64,000 bases of DNA from Polyangia bacterium (GTDB lineage Bacteria; Myxococcota_A; Polyangia; Nannocystales; Nannocystaceae), in the NCBI GenBank assembly GCA_030430565.1, contig JAUIKS010000033.1:62001-126000 (forward strand), in the 5' to 3' direction. Positions 34,101 to 39,971 of this stretch are shown piece by piece (the stretch's first letter is position 1; each line of letters starts with the position of its first letter). Position numbers and translations under genes: made by a program. Below the pieces are notes generated by a model. That model saw only the letters and a list, made by a program, of their open reading frames with translations, did no database searches and was not told where the DNA came from.

Positions 34101-34404
34101 GCCGATGGCCCTCTCGATCACCGCGGGCCTCGGCTTCGCCACCGGCCTCGTGCTGCTCGTCGTGCCGCCGCTCTACATGGTGCTCGACGACCTCGCCAAC
34201 CTGCTCTCAGGGAAGCCGCGCGCCGCGCTCCCGCCGCGCGCCGGCGCGCCGGCGAAGGACGAGGAGGTCGATGTCGATGTCGATGTCGATGTCGATGTCG
34301 AGGAGCGGCGCTCTCGCTTCTGGCGGGTGCCGCTGCCCGACGAGGAGGTCGACCTGGTCATCGGCGACGACGATGACGAGCTCGAACTCGACGACTTCGA
34401 CTAG
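31162..34404 (+). CDS. RND-family efflux transporter permease
   Basis: This 1080-residue inner-membrane pump starts at GTG 31162, overlapping the adaptor stop (GTGA). The HAE/AcrB-like layout is complete: TM1 (VFVNLFFVIVVVAGLIAAL), the first porter loop (~35-330) with PGATAADVEELVTRPLEDAL, TM2-6 with GIIVDDAIVVIENVQRH (TM4 Asp pair for proton relay), the second loop (~540-850) and TM8-12 with GIVVNDSLVMVAFINERRA. TM10 lacks an obvious Lys but has the usual GxxxNxxI/LL pattern. The C-terminal ~60 residues hold an unusual Val-Asp repeat and acidic tail. The substrate is unknown. The stop codon overlaps that of the convergent next gene (CTAG). Confidence 0.94.
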   Translation: MKLLDRLVQLSIGNSVFVNLFFVIVVVAGLIAALKLPREEFPNVELGRVMVSTIYPGATAADVEELVTRPLEDALEDVSDIKRVRSRSQEGLSSVTITFFAGTDLSEARAEVEQAVGTVQNLPEGVESPTAREMEMELPVMTIALVGERGRVALIDRLSDELAEIPGVSRVTVEGDSERKFYVDVDESRLRALGVQPAAVAAAIRGARANVPAGTVEPGSSDIFVKTDKRLLSVADVAQIPLQPGSPLRLGDIAEVRDVSEEGDLLLEVSGRPAVLFTLFREDGKDPLRVFDRAMARMPEFKRSLPPGLDLVVSKDRTVAIRDRLDTVLSNGVSGAILVVLVLWLMSGLRQAGLAVWGMPVSYLTAFYLMAYAEISINVVSTFGLLIATGIIVDDAIVVIENVQRHLEMGKSRVQAALDGTREVLMPVTVAVLTTIFAFMPLALVGGTMGRVMKMLPIVVIFCLIGSLLEAILILPGHLAHFASKDVKDSRTARLAARMKAVYRPALEFCLRRRGLVLLLALAAFGGTLALAANMRMQFGAAGKPFELMVQYELAPGTGRSETFTQGEEIVDYLRERFPEGAVDVATIRAGSVNNERTGSVSNGANQGRVRLQLEVTDALLDVYNPAIRDLRVWLIKNPDLFSYSIQEVEAGPPGGAAFTARLRSRDTEQLDNAVEAVKDVVSKWEGVTELSDNRGSGKETFRVRVDQDRASLYGLTERDVGDAVKAAVDGITAAEVAIDEEFVEIIVRYAGTKRRTRNELRDLVIATPSGGVVRLDQVAALDRIREPSNIRREDGKRAISVLGELNQKVLPALDASDRMQDRWDREIGARFPDVELLFGGQSEELLESLNDLPASFAMAVGLIYIALALQFGSYIQPLVILCAVPFGIMGAILGLFSMGYDLSLFALFGIVGLAGIVVNDSLVMVAFINERRAAGADLFEAVLTGSLDRLRPIVSTTLTTCFGLGPLAFGLGGLDQVLAPMALSITAGLGFATGLVLLVVPPLYMVLDDLANLLSGKPRAALPPRAGAPAKDEEVDVDVDVDVDVEERRSRFWRVPLPDEEVDLVIGDDDDELELDDFD
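34267..34299 (+). repeat. (GTCGAT)n Val-Asp repeat in the RND pump tail
   Basis: Five and a half copies of a 6-bp unit encode VDVDVDVDVDV in the cytoplasmic tail, in a region where the family has no conserved structure. Confidence 0.85.
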
Positions 34405-35309
34405 ACGTCCCCTGCGCCGCGCTCGCGCGCTCGTAGCCGCGCGAGCACATCCTGTGGCAGCGCACCGCTGTCCGCGAGACGCGTGAGCGCCGCTCGCCGT
34501 CGACGACGGAGCCCGGCGCCGACGAGCACCACCGCGGGCAGCAGGGCTGCCGGCGCGTCATCGTTCGCGGCGTCGAGCGAGCAGCGTGAGTAGCCGGGTG
34601 GATGGTACTCGGAGTAGTCCGGCGGTGGTCCGGCGGACAGGCACACCGAGAAGTGCGCGTCGTCCGGAGCACCGCTCGCCTCGGGGCTTCTCGCGGCGCG
34701 CTCGGGCGGGCTGTTGACGTGCTCCTGGAGAACACGCGCCACCGCGAGCGCCGTGGTCTGCGGACCCACGAGGTCACCTGGCGTCGCCTCTCGGTAGGCG
34801 ATCTCGCCGAGGACCCGCGCGCACCGAACATCGTAGACGACCAGCCAGCGAGTGCATCGCTGATGCGGTCCGCACGCGCCGCGCGCTCGCGGGTGGACGA
34901 TGAAGTCGACCGGGTGTCTACGGGTTAGCCACGCGCTGAGCCGCGCTCGACAGTCCTCTCGTGGTCCGCAGCCGAGCTCGGCGCGCGCCTCGGCGAGGGT
35001 GAGCGCGATCTTCTGGGGCGCGAACCCGCGGTGTAGTTCGTGCACGATCTTTGAGCGCAGATACTCGTCCGGCCCTCGCATCACGGCGACGGCAGCGTAT
35101 GTGGGGTGCACGCGCGCGTGGTCGACGCCGTCCTCGGAGGCCGGCGTGCGCGCGTTGTCTGCACGGGCGCGGGTCCACGTTACGAGGCTGAGCACCAGCG
35201 CGATGACCATCGCGCCATGACCCGACGTCGCCGCGCCGCTACAAGATGTGGCCACCAGCGAGAGCGTCGCGGCGACCGCGATCCTGTTCCGTCGCGCACC
35301 TGCGTCCAT
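34401..35309 (-). CDS. Exported protein with C-terminal membrane anchor, unknown
   Basis: About 302 residues from ATG 35309, where a lipoprotein-like signal is seen (VAATLSLVATSCSG). A second start at 35210 (MVIALVLSLVTWTRARA) would give an ordinary signal. The mature part contains about eight Cys (CGPREDC, RGACGPHQRC, VYDVRCARV) and HxxHRGFAPQKIA. Near the C-terminus, ALLPAVVLVGAGLRRRRRA is a short hydrophobic stretch plus Arg cluster, reminiscent of MYXO-CTERM-type sorting tails but lacking the Cys and followed by ~30 more residues. Function is unknown. Its stop overlaps that of the RND pump gene. Confidence 0.65.
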   Translation of the reverse strand: MDAGARRNRIAVAATLSLVATSCSGAATSGHGAMVIALVLSLVTWTRARADNARTPASEDGVDHARVHPTYAAVAVMRGPDEYLRSKIVHELHRGFAPQKIALTLAEARAELGCGPREDCRARLSAWLTRRHPVDFIVHPRARGACGPHQRCTRWLVVYDVRCARVLGEIAYREATPGDLVGPQTTALAVARVLQEHVNSPPERAARSPEASGAPDDAHFSVCLSAGPPPDYSEYHPPGYSRCSLDAANDDAPAALLPAVVLVGAGLRRRRRAALTRLADSGALPQDVLARLRARERGAGDV

Positions 35310-35388
35310 GGGAGCCCGTTGGCGGGCGCGCCGGGATTCCTCGCGCGCTCGTTCTCGCCGTCCAAGAGACGTCGCGCGCTCAATCGAT

Positions 35389-35410
35389 CATTCATTCATT
35401 CATTCAATCA
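35389..35410 (-). repeat. (ATTC)4 microsatellite giving stops in all three frames
   Basis: Read on the minus strand, the TGA stop of the lipoprotein gene is followed by TTGAATGAATGAATGAATGA, which puts stop codons in every frame within 20 nt. It may act as a translational safety stop or be a slippage-prone repeat. Confidence 0.7.
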
Positions 35411-36508
35411 GGGCGGCAGCGCGCACACGCCGACATCCTCGTAGCCAGGCGGGGCCTCGCCCTGCTCAAACCACGGCACGCACTCCATCCCGGGCGCCGG
35501 GCAGACCACCGGCGCGTCGACCTCACAGAACGGCGAGCAGCAGCCGAGCCCGCCGCAGCCGGGGAAGCTCTCGGCGCCGATGCACGCGCTGCCCTCGACG
35601 CAGACGTTGACGAACTCGCACTCGTCGCCGTTGGGGATGTCATCGGCCAGCGGCACGCACTGGAAGTTGTTGTTGAAGAACAGGCAGCCCTGCTCGTCGG
35701 GGCAGTTCTGGGCGAGCGGGTCGCAGGTGTCGAGACACAGGATCAGCACGCCGTCGTTGGCGATCAGGCACGCGGTCTCGGGCTCGCTGCAGACCGGGTT
35801 GTCCGGGCTCCCCTGGCACATGTCGACGCACACGCCCTCCAGCGAGTCGGGGTCGACGTCCCAGCACAGCAGGCCGAGGTCGCAGCTGTCCTCGCCGCTG
35901 ACGGGGTGGTCTTGGACGCCGCAGGTGTCGCCGCTCTGCGCCGGGTTGTCGTCGATGGGCACGCACTTCGTCGAGTCGTAGGCGCCGCCCTGCTCGCCGG
36001 TCGGGGCGCACTTCTCCCCCTCGGGGCAGTCCTGGGCCCAGATGTCGCACTCGATGTTGCCGCCGCCGTCGGTGTCGGTGTCGCAGATAAAATTGCAGTC
36101 ACCGGTGGAGGAGGTCCCGAGGCCGGTGGAGGAGGTCCCGAGTCCGGTGCTCGTGGTCCCGGGATCGGTGCCGCTCGTGGTCGAGCCCGAGGTCATCGGC
36201 GCGCCCGTCGAGCTCGAGGTCGCCGGCGCGCCGGTCGAGCTCGTCGCGTCGGTCGAGCTCGTCGCGCCGGTCGAGCCGCCCGTGTTGACCGGCGAGCTCG
36301 TGCCGCTCGTGCTGGTGTTCCCCGAGGTCTGATCGGAGTCGCTGGTGCCCGGCGTCGAGCTCTCGCTCGATGACTCTGAGGACATGTTCGCGTCGCTGGT
36401 CGAGGTGGTGTCGGGTCCACACGCGAGCGCGAGGGTGAACGCGAGCGTGAGCGTTGGCGTGCGCGGGCGCGCGAGAGCGCGACGGTGGCGCGAGGGAGTG
36501 GGGGACAT
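35408..36508 (-). CDS. Cys-rich lipoprotein with Ser/Thr/Gly linker (paralogue 1)
   Basis: This 366-residue protein starts at ATG 36508, with GGAG 9 nt upstream. The lipoprotein signal ends TLAFTLALACGPD. Residues ~30-135 are almost pure Ser/Thr/Gly/Asp with near-repeats of TSSTGLG and TSSTGA. The C-terminal ~230 residues hold about 24 Cys, with DIWAQDCPEGEKCAPTG, CVDMCQGSPDNPVCSEPET and LGCCSPFC. These match the architecture of the product of the gene ending at 38866 almost position by position, so the two are paralogues. A disulfide-rich surface domain is expected. Function is unknown. Confidence 0.85.
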   Translation of the reverse strand: MSPTPSRHRRALARPRTPTLTLAFTLALACGPDTTSTSDANMSSESSSESSTPGTSDSDQTSGNTSTSGTSSPVNTGGSTGATSSTDATSSTGAPATSSSTGAPMTSGSTTSGTDPGTTSTGLGTSSTGLGTSSTGDCNFICDTDTDGGGNIECDIWAQDCPEGEKCAPTGEQGGAYDSTKCVPIDDNPAQSGDTCGVQDHPVSGEDSCDLGLLCWDVDPDSLEGVCVDMCQGSPDNPVCSEPETACLIANDGVLILCLDTCDPLAQNCPDEQGCLFFNNNFQCVPLADDIPNGDECEFVNVCVEGSACIGAESFPGCGGLGCCSPFCEVDAPVVCPAPGMECVPWFEQGEAPPGYEDVGVCALPP

Positions 36509-36643
36509 CGAGCGACTCCAGAGAGGGGTTATGCAAGGAATGTAGGGTACGTCTCACACCCCCGTTTCCAGGTCACGCGCAAACCTTACATGCCCGCCCT
36601 TCGCCGTCCCGTACGGTGTTTGCCGTCGAATTCGCCGACGACG

Positions 36644-38320
36644 TCACGCCGGCGCGGGGCGCCACAGCTGCAGGAGGTTGCGCCCCAGCCTCAATATCTC
36701 CGGCGCGTGGGTCGTCAGCGTGCGCAGCACGGCGGCGACGTTGAACACGCCGAGCGCCCAGCTCCCGAGCACGTTGACCACGAGGCCGAGCAGCTTGAGC
36801 GCGATCCCGAGGCTCTCGTCGCGTCGGCGGACGCCGCCGATGAAGTACTCGACGTGCTCGGCGCTCGAGCGGGGATCAACGAGGAGGAACGCGCGCCCGA
36901 TCCCGCGCAGGAGGATGATCGTGCGGCCCTCGTCGTCACGCACGCTGTAGCGGCCGCGCAGGAATTGGACCAGCCGGGCGGCCGCGTCGTGGATGGCCCC
37001 AAAGACATCTGAGAGCGAGTGGTAGACCACGCGGAACAGGTTGGTCACCGCGGCCTTGGCGTAGGCGACGGCCCGCTTCGCCGCGCGCACGCCCGTGTTG
37101 ACGACGCGCCGCAGCCCCTCGCGCAGGTCGGTGCGGCGCTCGCGGAACCACTTGGCCGCGCCGCGCAGCCAGCTGCGGGCGCGCTGCGTGCCGCTCCAGA
37201 CCGACTTGCGACGCGCGATGAAGTCCTCCCACCGGCGCTGCACGTCGGGCACGTCGTTGGCGAGCACCTCGGCGACCTGCGGCAGCATCGCGCGCAGCTC
37301 GGCGTCATTCGGCGCCTCGCGCAGGTCCTCGCGCTGCATGAGATCGGCGAACAGGCTCTCGACCTCGGAGACGCGCGACTCGAGATCGTCGCCGGCGAAG
37401 GACTGGGGGCGGTCATCTTCGTCGCCTTCGTCGCTGAAGATCAGCGGGCCGTCGGGATCGCCCTCGTCGAGCGGCTCGCCGGCTCGGGCCGGCGCCGCGT
37501 CTTCGGGCTCGCCCGCCGCCGCTGGCGGCTCGGGTGGATCGTCGGTAAACGCCTCCGCGCTGGCCTCGAGCATGTCATCGTCGTCGATGCCCAGCAGCTC
37601 GAGCTCCTCGCGGCTAGCGAGCTCGAGCGCCGAGGGCGGCGCGTCCTCGTGTTGTGAGAACGTCATCACGCCCTCGTCGTGGGGCGCGTCGTGGGGCGCG
37701 TCGTGGGGCGCGTCGTGGGGCGCGTCGTGGGGCGCCTCGCGGGCGGCCGCGAGCAGGCGCTCGTGGTTGAAGAGCGTGCGCACGAGCTCATCTTCATCGT
37801 CGGAGCGGGTCCCGAGCGCGCCGGCCAGCGCGCTCAGCTCCTCGCGCGCGCGCTCGGGGGGCGGGGCCTCGGGCTCTCTCTGATCGCTGAACATCATCGG
37901 CCCGTCGGGCGGAGCTGGCGCTTGGACCAGCTTGAGCTCGCGCGCGCGCGCGTGGATCGCCCGCCGGATCGCCGGGAGCCAGCGGCGCTGCTCGTCCTTC
38001 CAGCGCGTCACGTCGAGCTCGCGCTCGAGGCCCCGCAGCTCGTCGAGCGCCTCCCAGGCGTCGCTCGTGAGCTGGGGTTTCGGCCTCAGCCCGGCCTCGC
38101 TGCAGAAGCGCTCGAGCGCGTCGCCGTCCTCGTCTCGGTAGCCGAGCTCGCGCAGGCGCGCGCGCGCCTCCTTGACGCGCGGCGCGTGGTGTTGCTCGTA
38201 GACCGGCGACGCGGGCTCGATCGGCGCGATGCCGAGCTCGCGCTGCGTCCGGATGATGTCATCGCCGAGGGCGAGGAGGCCTTCGAAGGTGTCGCGTCCT
38301 GCGTTCGTCTCGCTCGTCAT
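36644..38320 (-). CDS. Acidic repeat protein with peptidoglycan-binding-like start, unknown
   Basis: This 558-residue soluble protein is second in a two-gene operon (50 nt after the small protein gene). Residues ~45-95 (RVKEARARLRELGYRDEDGD, LERFCSEAGL) resemble a PG_binding_1 fold. Residues ~130-310 are low-complexity and acidic with a recurrent element: DGPMMFSDQ (~139), EGVMTFSQH (~216) and DGPLIFSDE (~290). Five APHD tetrapeptides lie at ~196-215. The region ~355-450 is helical and basic (WLRGAAKWFRERRTDLREGL). The C-terminal ~100 residues contain a hydrophobic segment (LLGLVVNVLGSWALGVFNVA). I do not recognise the family. The modular layout suggests a scaffold or secreted/tethered protein. 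Confidence 0.75.
   Translation of the reverse strand: MTSETNAGRDTFEGLLALGDDIIRTQRELGIAPIEPASPVYEQHHAPRVKEARARLRELGYRDEDGDALERFCSEAGLRPKPQLTSDAWEALDELRGLERELDVTRWKDEQRRWLPAIRRAIHARARELKLVQAPAPPDGPMMFSDQREPEAPPPERAREELSALAGALGTRSDDEDELVRTLFNHERLLAAAREAPHDAPHDAPHDAPHDAPHDEGVMTFSQHEDAPPSALELASREELELLGIDDDDMLEASAEAFTDDPPEPPAAAGEPEDAAPARAGEPLDEGDPDGPLIFSDEGDEDDRPQSFAGDDLESRVSEVESLFADLMQREDLREAPNDAELRAMLPQVAEVLANDVPDVQRRWEDFIARRKSVWSGTQRARSWLRGAAKWFRERRTDLREGLRRVVNTGVRAAKRAVAYAKAAVTNLFRVVYHSLSDVFGAIHDAAARLVQFLRGRYSVRDDEGRTIILLRGIGRAFLLVDPRSSAEHVEYFIGGVRRRDESLGIALKLLGLVVNVLGSWALGVFNVAAVLRTLTTHAPEILRLGRNLLQLWRPAPA
37676..37735 (-). repeat. 12-bp tandem repeat encoding (APHD)5
   Basis: Five copies of GCGCCCCACGAC on the minus strand give an Ala-Pro-His-Asp run, potentially metal-binding. 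Confidence 0.85.
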
Positions 38321-38370
38321 GAGCTAGCTGTGGAGTCCGGCCAGCGCGCCAGGTCGCGGGTGGCGAAGGC

Positions 38371-38700
38371 TCAGAGGCCGAGCGCGCTCTTAAACATGTT
38401 GATGATCGCGAGGCGGCCGTTCTGGGCGCTCTCGACGGCGGTCTTGTGCAGCTGGAGCAGCTCGTCGAGCCGCTCGCTGTCGGTGTCGCTCGCGCGGAAG
38501 TTGACGGTGTCGTAGTCGGCGCTGACCCGGGTGCTCGCGACGAGGGTGAGCTTGCCCTGGGGCTTAAACGCCTTCCAGTCGAGATCGCCCGTCTTCGGAT
38601 CGACGGCCTGCTCTAGGCTGCCCGTGTAGGTCGACACCTCGAGCGTCGCCAGGTCGTTGACTGCGTTGCTCAGCTCGGTTAACGCGGATTTTAGGCTCAT
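38371..38700 (-). CDS. Small soluble protein, unknown, first gene of operon
   Basis: This is a 109-residue protein with no signal peptide, starting at ATG 38700 with CGGAG about 8 nt upstream. It begins MSLKSALTELSNAVNDLATL and continues EVSTYTGSL, with beta-strand-like KLTLVASTRVSADYDTVNF and two helices (SERLDELLQLHKTAVESAQN). No family is recognised. It is followed 50 nt later by the acidic repeat protein gene, so the pair probably functions together. Confidence 0.75.
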   Translation of the reverse strand: MSLKSALTELSNAVNDLATLEVSTYTGSLEQAVDPKTGDLDWKAFKPQGKLTLVASTRVSADYDTVNFRASDTDSERLDELLQLHKTAVESAQNGRLAIINMFKSALGL

Positions 38701-38865
38701 CGTGCTCTCCGTCTGCGTGGGCTCGTGTGAAGTTGTCTGGCCGCGAGGCCCGCCCCGCGTGTCCTCGGCGAGTGTACCGAACCGAGCTCATCGGGAGCGT
38801 CCGCGTTGCCGCGCGCGGCGACGCGCCCGCGCGCGAAACCGCGCGAGCGCCCACCGAGCCGCAGG

Positions 38866-39888
38866 CTACGGCGTCGCGCACAGGCCGACGTTCTCGGCCC
38901 CTGGGACCATCTGTTCGAAGAACGGCGCGCACTCGTTGCCCGGGAGCGCCTGACAGTCCGGGTCGTCGAGGGCGCAGAACGGCGTGCAGCAGCCGTCGGA
39001 CATGTCGGGATCGCAGCCGGTCACCGCGTCCGACGGCGCGCAGAACAGCCCGGGCGCGCAGACGTTGAGCGCGTCGCAGGCGAAGCCCGCCTTCAGCGTG
39101 TCCATGAGCTCGAGGCAGAAGAACGCCGGCATGCCGGGCGCGGGCAGACAGGCCTCGTCGGCGCCCTCGCAGGCGGTCTCGCCCGCGAGCGGATCGCAGG
39201 GCTTGAGGCACAGCGAGACCGAGCTGTTACCCGAGACGCTGCAGACGTAGTCCTCGGGACAGGTCGGCTCCTCGGGCGTCCCGCCGCACAGCGGCTCGCA
39301 GACGCCGGTCATGGTGTCCTCATCGACGTTCCAGCAGATCGCGCCGGCCTCGCAGGTGTCCTCGCCGTCGAAGGGCGCGCCGATGTCCATGCAGCTCTCG
39401 CCGGGCGCGGCCGGATCAGCGTCGAGCGGGACGCACTTGGTGTCGTTCCAGTTGAGCTCGTCGTTGTTGGAGTAGGGCGCGCACTTCTCCCCCTCCGGGC
39501 AGTCCTGGGCGTAGGGGTCACAGGAGGTGTCGGGGCCCTCGGTGTCGGCGTTCGTGTCGGTCTCCGGCTCCGCGCTTGTGGTGTCGTCGCCGCTGCTCGA
39601 GTCGGTGAGCTCGGCCGTGTTCGACGAGGTCGCGGCGGTGGTCCCGGTGGCCCCCGGCCCCCCGGTGCCCGTGGAGCCGCCCTGGCCGTCGGTCGAGGTG
39701 CTGGCGTTCGAGACATCCTCGGTGTCCGAGTCGCCGCCGGAATCCGAGGCCGTGTTGGCCTCCACCGCCAAGGAGCTGCAGGCCAGCGCCGCGCCGCCGA
39801 GGAGCGCGGTCGTGACCGCGAGCGCGCCCCGCAGACGGGGGACAGAGGCGCGCCAGGATATCAAGTAGGCTTTATAATCAGGTCGCAT
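38866..39888 (-). CDS. Cys-rich lipoprotein with Ser/Thr/Gly linker (paralogue 2)
   Basis: About 340 residues from ATG 39888. A TTG at 39864 lies exactly 6 nt after TATAAA and may be the true leaderless start, giving MISWRASVPRLRG before the signal. The lipobox is in LLGGAALACSS. A Ser/Thr/Asp linker leads to a Cys-rich domain: PYAQDCPEGEKCAPYSNN, ICWNVDEDTMTGVCEPLCGG, CLKPCDPLAG, DGCCTPFCALDDPDC and ENVGLCATP. This mirrors paralogue 1, including the shared QDCPEGEKCAP start and ENVGLCA-type end. The two genes flank the unknown two-gene operon. Function is unknown; surface exposure is inferred. Confidence 0.85.
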   Translation of the reverse strand: MRPDYKAYLISWRASVPRLRGALAVTTALLGGAALACSSLAVEANTASDSGGDSDTEDVSNASTSTDGQGGSTGTGGPGATGTTAATSSNTAELTDSSSGDDTTSAEPETDTNADTEGPDTSCDPYAQDCPEGEKCAPYSNNDELNWNDTKCVPLDADPAAPGESCMDIGAPFDGEDTCEAGAICWNVDEDTMTGVCEPLCGGTPEEPTCPEDYVCSVSGNSSVSLCLKPCDPLAGETACEGADEACLPAPGMPAFFCLELMDTLKAGFACDALNVCAPGLFCAPSDAVTGCDPDMSDGCCTPFCALDDPDCQALPGNECAPFFEQMVPGAENVGLCATP

Positions 39889-39971
39889 AGCGACCAACCT
39901 AGCAGGTTTTCCCGCGCTCCTGCGCGCGGCGAAATCCATGCGGGAGGCGGTTGTAATCGATGTCGTGTCGA

